This document shows positions 1-6,609 of a DNA stretch of 64,000 bases, piece by piece. The notes under the pieces were generated by a model. It was not told the origin of the DNA, ran no database searches, and saw nothing but the letters and a program-made list of their open reading frames with translations. The stretch lies in NCBI GenBank assembly GCA_000961655.1, contig LADR01000082.1:1-64000 (forward strand), given 5' to 3'. Positions within the stretch are counted from its first letter, which is position 1. Every line of letters starts with the position of its first letter. Source of the DNA: Desulfatitalea sp. BRH_c12. Lineage in GTDB: Bacteria; Desulfobacterota; Desulfobacteria; Desulfobacterales; Desulfosarcinaceae. The translations under genes and the position numbers were made by a program.

Positions 1-750
1 CAGTTCAATCATCGCATCCAGTGGCAGGACAAAGTGCTGTGGGACCCCCAGCGCCAGGCCGTGACGGCCCTGCGCCAAGCCATGCTGGGCGCGCTCACCC
101 TGCACAGCGAACCGCTGAGCGCCCCCGACCCACAAGCGCTCACCGCCGCCATGATAGCGGGCATCCGGGCCAGCGGCATCGCCGTGCTGCCCTGGACCCC
201 ATCCCTGCACATCTGGCACGCCCGCGTGATGCTGCTGCGCAGGCACATGAGCGGTGAAGAAGTGTGGCCGGATCTTTCGGATGCCGCCCTGAGCGCGGAT
301 TTGGAAGCCTGGCTGGCGCCTTACCTGGAAGGCATCACCAGTATCAAGGCCCTGGCGCGCCTGGACCTGCACAACGCCCTGCGCAACCAACTCAGCTATC
401 GCCAGCAGCAATTGCTCGACACCCTGGCCCCCACCCACATCGTGGTGCCCAGCGGCAGCCGCCGGCCCATCGATTACAGCGCCGACACACCGGTGCTGGC
501 AGTACGGTTGCAAGAGATGTTCGGCGCCATCGACACCCCCGCCATCGTCAATGGCCGCCTACCCCTGCAACTGCACCTGCTCTCCCCCGCCGGCCGGCCG
601 GCCCAGATCACCCAGGACCTGGCCGGCTTCTGGCGCAACAGTTATCCAGCCGTCAAAAAAGACCTCAAAGGACGCTACCCCAAACACCACTGGCCCGACG
701 ATCCCCTCAGCGCCCAACCCACCGCCCGCGCAAAGCCCCGCCGGCAATGA
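1..750 (+). CDS. hrpB: ATP-dependent helicase HrpB, C-terminal part
   Basis: Open from the first base of the window (frame 1), so the start lies upstream. The visible ~249 residues match the HrpB C-terminal domain, which follows the DEAH helicase core. Recognisable stretches are the QFNHRIQW-type start, the SYRQQQLLDTLAPTHIVVPSG block, and the ending LLSPAGRPAQITQDLAGFW...YPKHHWPDDP that is typical of the family. HrpB is a cytoplasmic DExH-box helicase-like protein of poorly defined role in RNA metabolism. Past the conserved WPDDP the protein has a short basic Pro/Ala tail. The DNA for that tail (from 691) is the beginning of a tandem duplication that continues downstream. Family assignment is strong; the helicase motifs themselves are outside the window. 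Confidence 0.9.
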   Translation, partial: QFNHRIQWQDKVLWDPQRQAVTALRQAMLGALTLHSEPLSAPDPQALTAAMIAGIRASGIAVLPWTPSLHIWHARVMLLRRHMSGEEVWPDLSDAALSADLEAWLAPYLEGITSIKALARLDLHNALRNQLSYRQQQLLDTLAPTHIVVPSGSRRPIDYSADTPVLAVRLQEMFGAIDTPAIVNGRLPLQLHLLSPAGRPAQITQDLAGFWRNSYPAVKKDLKGRYPKHHWPDDPLSAQPTARAKPRRQ

Positions 751-1230
751 CTGGTGGATAACACGCAGGGGGCAAGCACAAGGGTACGCCCCTGAAAGTG
801 AAAGCCATCCGCACCACAGATCATGTATGGCATTTTGGAAATTCAAATGGTGGGCATTGCCCACCCTACCTTGGCTGGCCCGACGATCCCCTCAGCGCCC
901 AACCCACCGCCCGCGCAAAGCCCCGCCGGCAATGACTGGTGGATAGCACGCAGGGGGCGAGCACAAGGGTACGCCCCTGAAAGTGAAAGCCATCCGCACC
1001 ACAGATCATGTATGGCCATTTTGGAAATTCAAATGGTGGGCAATGCCCACCCTACCTTGGCTGGCCCGACGATCCCCTCAGCGCCCAACCCACCGCCCAC
1101 CTTGGCTGGCCCGACGATCCCCTCAGCGCCCAACCCACCGCCCGCGCAAAGCCCCGCCGGCAATGACTGGTGGATAGCACGCAGGGGGCAAGCACAAGTT
1201 GTAGGGTGGGCATTGCCCACCACCTGCCGG
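691..1230 (+). repeat. Tandem ~185 bp repeats: hrpB 3' end plus REP/BIME palindrome
   Basis: The sequence starting TGGCCCGACGATCCCC at 691, inside hrpB, recurs at 876, 1062 and 1107. The spacing is 185, 186 and then 45 bp, the third unit being truncated. Each full unit holds the last ~60 bp of hrpB, a spacer, and then the BIME seen elsewhere in the window in opposite orientation: GCCATCCGCACCACAGATCATG, a small hairpin, and TGGTGGGCA(A/T)TGCCCACCCTAC. The last unit ends in a converging REP at about 1,201-1,222. Proline-rich open frames through this stretch come from the repeats and are not supported as genes. Confidence 0.85.
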
Positions 1231-1417
1231 TGAAACGATGCCCGGCGCTGGCAGAAGGCAGGTGTGGCTTAGTTTAGGGTATTCTGGTACCACAAAAAGG
1301 AAAGGTAGTACTATTTACCATACTTTTTATGTAGATAACTTCTCATATTCAGCCCGGCAAACCATCCACTTCCTCTACGCCATTGAAATAAAAGCATAAA
1401 TCATGCAGACACCCGTC

Positions 1418-1432
1418 GGGCACAGTTTCTGC
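1418..1432 (+). promoter_or_regulatory. Possible sigma-54 promoter upstream of PEP-CTERM gene 1521
   Basis: GGGCAC-N5-CTGC has the exact spacing of a -24/-12 element (consensus TGGCAC-N5-TTGC), with one mismatch in each half. It lies ~89 nt upstream of the GTG start at 1521. It is the weakest of the PEP-CTERM promoter matches in this window and is called mainly because the other four PEP-CTERM genes carry better ones. Confidence 0.4.
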
Positions 1433-1520
1433 ATTGCAAAGTAACGAAAAGCTATAACGGCAATTATTGTTACTGTGCGCCATCTGAATTGGATTTTTGT
1501 TACGCTGGGAGGGAACGCCT

Positions 1521-2186
1521 GTGAAATCGCCGCTGCGCTTCATCACGATAAATGGTATCGTCATTATGCTCTTGCTGTCCTGTGGCGCCTCAGCCATCAG
1601 TGTTTACGAAACAGACAGCCCCGCTAACGGCCCTTCAAACGATGACATCTTAATGGCTGCAGCAAATACAAACGCCTACAGCAAGAAAGCCGCAGAACGC
1701 CTGGATGAAATGCTCTCGCGTGAAAACGACGGACCCGGGAAACCCGCCGTAGCGGATATCGACCATCATCTTAATGTCTATATCGATAACGAACTACAGG
1801 AACATGACGCCAAACTGCTCGCCAAATTGAACGGCGCCACGCCCCCTGGCCAAACGGCTTTTCGGGATGAGACAGATGACCCGATGGAAACACTCGCGGC
1901 AGCATCGTCGCTGGGAGGCCCCCAAGACAATCAAGACAGTTCCGCAACACCCCCGAATGGATTCTTTCCTGGATTTAACACCTTACCGGATGCACATGCT
2001 TATCCACGCAATAACCAGACGCCGCCAGATAGCCCGCCTCCAATAACGCCAGATAGCTGGCCTCCAATAATAGAAGAAAAACCCATGGAGCCAGTCGCAT
2101 CCCCCGTCCCGGAACCTTCAACCATCATTCTTCTTGGACTGGGTCTCATTGCACTCGCCGGTATGAAAATGCGTGTCAAACCGTAA
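1521..2186 (+). CDS. PEP-CTERM sorting-domain protein, acidic/Pro-rich
   Basis: A secreted ~221-residue protein with an N-terminal signal segment (FITINGIVIMLLLSCGASA). The C-terminal sorting signal is VPEPST, then the hydrophobic stretch IILLGLGLIALAG, then a short basic tail (KMRVKP). That is the tripartite PEP-CTERM signal recognised by exosortases. The region between is rich in Asp, Glu, Asn and Pro, ends in a PPDSPPPITPDSWPP-type linker, and shows no recognised folded domain. GTG at 1521 is chosen because GGGAGG sits just upstream; an in-frame TTG at 1497 lacks such a site. The product is expected to be exported, cut by the exosortase encoded at 30,176-31,027 and tied to the envelope or exopolysaccharide. 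The specific role is unknown. Confidence 0.85.
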   Translation: MKSPLRFITINGIVIMLLLSCGASAISVYETDSPANGPSNDDILMAAANTNAYSKKAAERLDEMLSRENDGPGKPAVADIDHHLNVYIDNELQEHDAKLLAKLNGATPPGQTAFRDETDDPMETLAAASSLGGPQDNQDSSATPPNGFFPGFNTLPDAHAYPRNNQTPPDSPPPITPDSWPPIIEEKPMEPVASPVPEPSTIILLGLGLIALAGMKMRVKP

Positions 2187-2255
2187 CACCAACGGCGCAG
2201 ATCATCATCGGTGACCTGGCCCAGGGATAAAGCAAGATTTCCGCGCGTGCACCCG

Positions 2256-2279
2256 TAGGGCGAAAAATCTTTCGCCCTA
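2256..2279 (+). terminator. Hairpin downstream of PEP-CTERM gene 1521
   Basis: TAGGGCGAAA (2256-2265) pairs with TTTCGCCCTA (2270-2279) across a 4-nt loop, ~70 nt past the stop codon. No T-run follows, so it may be a terminator or an mRNA 3' end stabiliser. Confidence 0.5.
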
Positions 2280-2301
2280 TCCGCACCCCCCCCAATACCG
2301 C

Positions 2302-2736
2302 CTAACGGCAAACCGGTTTGTTCTTCATGGCCTGCATTACGAACTCCCACCATTTACGACCTTTAAACATGGACCGGCGCACCATCTCGACCACTTTTTG
2401 ATGCCCCAGCGCTGCCTGGTCCCAGGTTTCGTATCGCCACATCAGGTGGTCCAACTCCGATTTGACGTGATCGATCAATTTTACATTGTCATCGATCAGC
2501 AGACAGGTGCTTTCGGTCCGCTCACAGATTATTGTTTGAAACAAGCGCGGCGGGTAGTCACGGTCACGTCCAAGGAAATAGGTGCTGACACTAAATGACC
2601 CCACAACGTCCTCAGCAACCCTGAGCCTGTTATAGTCCTGCATCCACCGTATCCATTCTAACAGATTTTCTTCGGTATCAGTGTTAAGGGCAACAGGTAT
2701 ATGATCAACCAGTATGTAATGTATTATTCGTTCCAT
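2302..2736 (-). CDS. Small conserved hypothetical protein (phage/proteobacterial type)
   Basis: Encodes ~144 residues when started at the ATG at 2736 (MERIIHYILVDHIPV). The longer frame upstream is Cys/Phe-rich and not convincing. The pattern resembles a widespread family of short uncharacterised proteins found in phages and proteobacteria: an N-terminal 'DHIPVAL' strand, an internal 'VGSFSVSTYFLGRDRD...PRLFQTIICE' segment, and a late 'YETWDQAALGHQKVVEMVR' helix. That resemblance is from memory of the pattern and no function is known. A C-terminal basic/aromatic extension (KGRKWWEFVMQAM) follows. It lies on the opposite strand between two PEP-CTERM genes, with no operon partner. Confidence 0.55.
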   Translation of the reverse strand: MERIIHYILVDHIPVALNTDTEENLLEWIRWMQDYNRLRVAEDVVGSFSVSTYFLGRDRDYPPRLFQTIICERTESTCLLIDDNVKLIDHVKSELDHLMWRYETWDQAALGHQKVVEMVRRSMFKGRKWWEFVMQAMKNKPVCR

Positions 2737-2825
2737 GGGGGAAACCCATATCAAGTGTTGCGCCCAGTTCAAACAAAAAAATGGTGGCGGACAAAAGTAT
2801 GTGAACTCGGCAACGCAGGTCACAG

Positions 2826-2849
2826 GGGCCAACCTTGTGTTCGCCCGTG
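2826..2849 (+). repeat. Second-family REP-like palindrome (GGGGCnAACC..GTTCGCCC)
   Basis: GGGGCCAACCTTGTGTTCGCCC resembles the element at 22,025 and, more loosely, those at 17,473 and 22,110. It is an imperfect palindrome in intergenic DNA and forms a second interspersed class distinct from the GGTGGGC/GCCCACC class. Confidence 0.5.
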
Positions 2850-3110
2850 TTCCACGCAGGTGATGCCATGCGAACGGCGCAACGACATCCCCATGTACAT
2901 GGCCGCCCGCAGATTACCACCTATTGCCGGCATGGCCTCCAATCCTGATACAATTTTGTGTTGCGGATTCATCGCCACAGCCGGATTAAATTTTCTCCAA
3001 AGGGAAATAGATGTGTCGCCTGTGTAAAAATTTACATAAAATTTGAGCAATGCTTTCCCCTGCCAAAAAAATAAGCTTTAAAATTCACTACAAATTCAGC
3101 CTATGGCATG

Positions 3111-3125
3111 TGGATCGGTTGTTGC
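3111..3125 (+). promoter_or_regulatory. Sigma-54 (-24/-12) promoter for PEP-CTERM gene 3199
   Basis: TGG (3111-3113), 8 nt, TTGC (3122-3125) followed by A. This has the invariant GG/GC pair and correct spacing. It lies ~74 nt upstream of the ATG at 3199. Confidence 0.6.
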
Positions 3126-3198
3126 ATATTTCATCAACAGATGTGTGGGTTGTGGTTACATAGTCTTAAATCAATTAATGGAACGAGTGGTGAGGGCG

Positions 3199-3786
3199 AT
3201 GAAAAAATCCAAATTGAAAATTTTTCTTGTTTTAATGTTGAGTGCAGGTTTGGCTGGAAACGTTTTTGCAATGCCAGTGGCCAACACAGCTAACGATGGT
3301 TTTGAGGATTTTGCTGATGGCAGTGTGTTCGGTTATTATCAAAACAGCGGGGACCTTCTTTTTGTTCAGTCAGGAAATAACCTGGGTGGGCCGCATGCCG
3401 CGGCTTTGTCATCTTATTTCTTAGATAAATACGAAGTGGTTCTAACCGAAACCGAAAATGTTAATTACAATGCATATGATAATAACTCTGGAACATGGTC
3501 GGTTATTGCACCTGTAGAGGCCATCCTATATTATGCAGTGAAAGCAGGGAACTATTTTGCCATGTATGGAGTCGATCCCGCGGCTGCCACTGGTTCTTGG
3601 AGCACCTTTGACATCTGGGCGCATGGGGGACCAGGTACCGGCGGGAACGATGGACTGCAAATTTCACATTTCACGGGCTACAATCCCAGTACCGCTCCGC
3701 CGGTTCCCGAGCCAGCCACTATAGTTCTGGTGGGGGCTGGTTTGCTTGGATTGGCCGGATTAAGTAAGAAAAAGTTCAGAAAGTAA
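3199..3786 (+). CDS. PEP-CTERM sorting-domain protein
   Basis: A ~195-residue exported protein. Signal peptide: MKKSKLKIFLVLMLSAGLAGNVFA. C-terminal sorting signal: VPEPAT, IVLVGAGLLGLAG, then the basic SKKKFRK. The middle domain has the pattern 'GTWS...YYAVKAG..FAMYGVDPA...GSWST', later 'ISHFTGYN', shared with the PEP-CTERM proteins at 22,416 and, more weakly, 19,525. The three are probably paralogous cargo of one system. ATG 3199 is preferred because the signal peptide begins there and GGTGAGGG lies just upstream; a longer frame from 3103 would bury the signal peptide. A sigma-54-like promoter and a classical terminator frame it as a single-gene transcript. The substrate is unknown; processing would be by the exosortase at 30,176. 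Confidence 0.88.
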   Translation: MKKSKLKIFLVLMLSAGLAGNVFAMPVANTANDGFEDFADGSVFGYYQNSGDLLFVQSGNNLGGPHAAALSSYFLDKYEVVLTETENVNYNAYDNNSGTWSVIAPVEAILYYAVKAGNYFAMYGVDPAAATGSWSTFDIWAHGGPGTGGNDGLQISHFTGYNPSTAPPVPEPATIVLVGAGLLGLAGLSKKKFRK

Positions 3787-3810
3787 TCAGGCTGATTTTC
3801 ACCAGATCAA

Positions 3811-3844
3811 AGGCAGAGTTAAATTTCACTCTGCCTTTTTTTTG
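3811..3844 (+). terminator. Rho-independent terminator after PEP-CTERM gene 3199
   Basis: AGGCAGAG (3811-3818) pairs with CTCTGCCT (3829-3836) across a 10-nt loop, followed by an eight- to nine-T run. Confidence 0.85.
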
Positions 3845-4221
3845 AGTTCCCTAACACGCTTCACCCACATCCGGCCTCACTGCCTGTTTCTGTTCGTGCT
3901 GTCGTGTCTTTGCTACGCCCTTCTTTCAGCTACGCCTCGCGGCTTACGCCTTGGGTTTCGCTACGCTTGTCGTCACTGCTCGCGGTTACCTCCTTTCAGG
4001 TAACAAGCACATGCCCATGTCTGGCACACTAGGCTGGGCTTGCCCACCATTTTGAACGTCCAAAATGGCCATACATGATTACCCTGTCCAATTATCGCTG
4101 CGCTAATCGCCTGAACAAATCCGCGAACGGTCTCTTGCGCCCCTTGAGATCGCCTATCTTTAAAAAGCGCTTTGCGGTCGGCGGAATGGACGCAGAGAGT
4201 CTTCTGTTTAGTCAATTATTG
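3845..4221. other. Intergenic stretch with degenerate BIME
   Basis: No gene is supported. At 4,031-4,100 there is a decayed copy of the BIME, CTTGCCCACCATTTTGAA, followed by the CCAAAATGGCCATACATGAT segment typical of the repeats elsewhere. The left part is a Ser/Arg-codon-like run of GCTACGC/TTTCAGC words with no identifiable feature. Confidence 0.5.
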
Positions 4222-4260
4222 TTGACAAGACTGGGCCATGATATATACTGATATATACTA
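4222..4260 (+). promoter_or_regulatory. Sigma-70 promoter and putative VapB operator
   Basis: TTGACA (4222-4227), a 16-nt spacer and TATACT (4244-4249) give a near-consensus promoter. The -10 lies inside a tandem direct repeat, ATATATACT at 4241 and again at 4251. That is a plausible autoregulatory site for the VapB/VapBC complex, as is usual for such operons. Confidence 0.65.
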
Positions 4261-4279
4261 TTCGCTAGGGATGACCATT

Positions 4280-4510
4280 ATGGAAACTACGGCCAAAATA
4301 TTTATGAATGGACGCTCACAAGCCGTGAGGCTTCCGAAGGAGTTTCGCTTGAAAGGCACCGAGGTAAAAATACGCAAAGAAGGCCAAAAGGTGATATTGG
4401 AACCTTTAGTAAAAACGAAATGGCCGTCTGGGTTTTGGGACATGTTTACACCTGATCCTGACTTTGATGTTCCTAAGCCGATGCCGTCAAAAGAATTCAC
4501 TTTGGATTAG
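4280..4510 (+). CDS. vapB: VapB-type antitoxin (AbrB/MazE fold)
   Basis: Encodes ~76 residues: METTAKIFMNGRSQAVRLPKEF is the classic VapB/SpoVT-AbrB DNA-binding start, followed by the swapped-hairpin core (TEVKIRKEGQKVILEP) and a C-terminal toxin-binding tail rich in Trp, Phe, Asp and Pro. ATG 4280 is chosen because homologues start at 'TAKIF' and TAGGG lies ~9 nt upstream; in-frame ATG 4271 is an alternative. The vapC gene begins 12 nt downstream, so the two are co-transcribed from the promoter at 4222. The role is to neutralise VapC and repress the operon; this is known for the family, not tested here. Confidence 0.9.
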   Translation: METTAKIFMNGRSQAVRLPKEFRLKGTEVKIRKEGQKVILEPLVKTKWPSGFWDMFTPDPDFDVPKPMPSKEFTLD

Positions 4511-4522
4511 ACTGAAAAGCTT

Positions 4523-4933
4523 ATGTACCTGCTGGATACCAACATCATCAGTTATTGGATGCGCAGCGACCAACGGCTAATAGAGCGAATTAAAAGTATA
4601 AGCCCTGGTGATTTGTCGCTTTCGGCCATCACAATGGCCGAAATCTACTACGGAATTGAAAAATCACCAGTAAAAAAAATGGCGCGACGTGCAAAAATCG
4701 ATATGATTTGCTCGCAGCTTGAAATTTATCCGTTCGATGAGCCGGCTGCTGCCAAATACGGACCAATCAGGGCTACGCTTGAGAAACAGGGAACTAATAT
4801 AAGCGAGCGAGATCTTCAAATCGCTGCCATTGCCATGGCAAACCGTCTATGTGTTGTCACGCACAACACAAAAGAATTCAGCCGAATCGATAGACTGCAG
4901 TTAGAGGATTGGGCTGAAGGTAATTACCGATAG
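4523..4933 (+). CDS. vapC: VapC-type PIN-domain ribonuclease toxin
   Basis: A 136-residue PIN domain. MYLLDTNIISYW carries the first metal-binding Asp (D5), LSAITMAEIYYGIE the conserved Glu (E40), and SERDLQIAAIAMAN the third acid (D97). The closing strand VVTHNTKEFSRI has Asn/Thr where many members have Asp, a common VapC variant. Length and partner are those of a type II toxin: an Mg-dependent endoribonuclease that typically cuts tRNA or rRNA. No frameshift or missing catalytic residue is seen, so the module looks intact. REP palindromes begin ~40 bp downstream. Confidence 0.9.
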   Translation: MYLLDTNIISYWMRSDQRLIERIKSISPGDLSLSAITMAEIYYGIEKSPVKKMARRAKIDMICSQLEIYPFDEPAAAKYGPIRATLEKQGTNISERDLQIAAIAMANRLCVVTHNTKEFSRIDRLQLEDWAEGNYR

Positions 4934-4969
4934 GCCCTTTTTGCGCCTGGCAAAATCTAACGCCCGCCC

Positions 4970-5125
4970 GCGTGGTGGGCAATGCCCACCCTACAACTTG
5001 CCTGCCTGGCTACAATAGAAACAGATCGGCTATAACCAGTAGGGTGGGCACCGCCCACCATTTATTGTCCTGGTGCGGATGGCTTTGAATGTCACGGTGG
5101 TGGGCAATGCCCACCCTACAAATCC
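4970..5125 (+). repeat. REP cluster: three GGTGGGC/GCCCACC palindromes
   Basis: Palindromes lie at ~4,974-4,996 (GTGGTGGGCAATGCCCACCCTAC), ~5,040-5,060 (GTAGGGTGGGCACCGCCCACC) and ~5,097-5,119. The second and third face each other across a GGTGCGGATGGCTTTGAATG spacer, forming a BIME. The tetranucleotide GTAG at the stem foot is the signature of RAYT-mobilised REPs. Confidence 0.8.
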
Positions 5126-5157
5126 CTGTGCCAGGCGCTGGTCGACGAGTGCTTGAA

Positions 5158-6609
5158 TTAAGGTGCTGCCCTGCCAATGTGGTGCATGGCCCCTTTTTTG
5201 ACCTCATACATGGCCAGATCCGCACTCCTGATCAGATCCTGTGCTGTTTGGCCGTCCTCCGGGAAAAGCGCCTGGCCCATGCTGGCGAAAACAAAATCAA
5301 CGATGTGGTCGTCTAAACGGAAGGGCCTGCTTAAGTGGGCGACCATGCGAGCGGCTATTTGGGCTCGAAAAATATCATCCGGATTTTTCAGCAAAACCGT
5401 AAATTCGTCCCCTCCAATCCGAGCCACCAAATCGGATGCGCGCACCGCCGCCTTCAGTCGTCCCGCAACTGCCACGAGCAGTTTGTCGCCCATCTCATGT
5501 CCATAGGTGTCATTGACATGCTTGAACTTGTCTAAATCGAAAAAGAAAAGCGCAAGCGGGTACCCTTGCCGCCCAGCCTTTTCGATTTCTACTTCCAAGC
5601 TTTCGATGAACGCTTTGCGGTTGAGTAAGCCTGTCAGCGAATCGTGATTGGCCATATAAAGCAGTTTCTGATCTGCCTTTTTCCTCTCGGTAATATCCCG
5701 GGTGACGCCGAGAATTCCAATGATGGTGCGATGGGAATCCGCAATGAAGCGCGTGTGGACTTCAGACCATACGGTTGTCCCATCCTTGCGGCGCAATTCT
5801 ACCTGAGCGGCAAGGCTCTTGGGTTGGTTGCCATCGCCTTGTATGATCCGATTGAACTCTTCCGAAATGATTTTTTTAGCCATTGCAAGCGATACCTCGG
5901 TTAAAATGTCATCAATGCGCATGAGCATCACTTCTTGTCGAGAATATCCCAGCAGGTGAGTGACCGAAGGACTGACAAAGGTAAAACGCCCAAGCAGATC
6001 GCTGGTCCAGATCATATCGGTTGCGTTGTCGGTGATGAGACGGTAAGTTTCCTCACTCTCACGCAAGGCTTTCTCGATGCGTATGCGGTTTTCGATCTCA
6101 CGCGTTAGTTCGTGATTGCTGATTTCGACTTTGATGGCCAGCGCATTGGCCTGGATCACCGCTTCTTCCAGTCCCCGGTTGGACGCCTGCAGTTCGTCTT
6201 GCAAATCGATTAATTTCGCTTCAGAAAGCTTTCGATCGGCGATCTCCTGCGAAAGCATGTGGGTTTGATACTGCGATTCATGCAGTGCTTCCCGGAAATA
6301 GGCGATTGTTTTGTTTGTTTCCCTCTCGCGTTTGAGGAAGAAGACAACGAGCGCGAAAGGCATAAACACTAAAACAGTGAGCAGTTCATCTATCTTGAGG
6401 CCTTCATGCGAATTCGAAAATAAAACCAGGCTGTTCATTATATCGAAAATGCCGGCACATAGATAAACAGCCAAACTGAACAGGAAAAGGCCACCGACAT
6501 CCCGTGCTGTCTTGGATTTGAGAATGAAAAACGGAAATTTCTTTTTACGCAGGTCTTTGTCATTATCCATTGCATCTGCCTCTGATTCACACGCTACATC
6601 ATCTGACAA
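5158..6609 (-). CDS. Membrane PAS-GGDEF diguanylate cyclase
   Basis: A 483-residue protein with two transmembrane helices (~residues 38-60 and 72-92), a coiled-coil linker, a PAS sensor domain (~190-310, with a following 'GVTRDITERKKA' PAC motif) and a C-terminal GGDEF domain (~325-480). The active-site motif is intact (ARIGGDEF). An inhibitory I-site (RASD) lies five residues upstream of GGDEF, so product inhibition by c-di-GMP is expected. It would make c-di-GMP from two GTP at the inner membrane. The first 16 nt overlap the end of the hybrid kinase gene at 6,594, so the two are probably translationally coupled and may act in one pathway. No EAL domain is present. Confidence 0.92.
   Translation of the reverse strand: MSDDVACESEADAMDNDKDLRKKKFPFFILKSKTARDVGGLFLFSLAVYLCAGIFDIMNSLVLFSNSHEGLKIDELLTVLVFMPFALVVFFLKRERETNKTIAYFREALHESQYQTHMLSQEIADRKLSEAKLIDLQDELQASNRGLEEAVIQANALAIKVEISNHELTREIENRIRIEKALRESEETYRLITDNATDMIWTSDLLGRFTFVSPSVTHLLGYSRQEVMLMRIDDILTEVSLAMAKKIISEEFNRIIQGDGNQPKSLAAQVELRRKDGTTVWSEVHTRFIADSHRTIIGILGVTRDITERKKADQKLLYMANHDSLTGLLNRKAFIESLEVEIEKAGRQGYPLALFFFDLDKFKHVNDTYGHEMGDKLLVAVAGRLKAAVRASDLVARIGGDEFTVLLKNPDDIFRAQIAARMVAHLSRPFRLDDHIVDFVFASMGQALFPEDGQTAQDLIRSADLAMYEVKKGAMHHIGRAAP

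Noticed and set aside
823-1233. Proline-rich open frames after hrpB
   Set aside because: They are made of the tandem REP/hrpB-tail units read in other frames and have no ribosome binding site.
4238-4279. Longer VapB start at 4238
   Set aside because: The extra residues lie over the -10 element and homologues start at the TAKIF region; ATG 4280 has a ribosome binding site.
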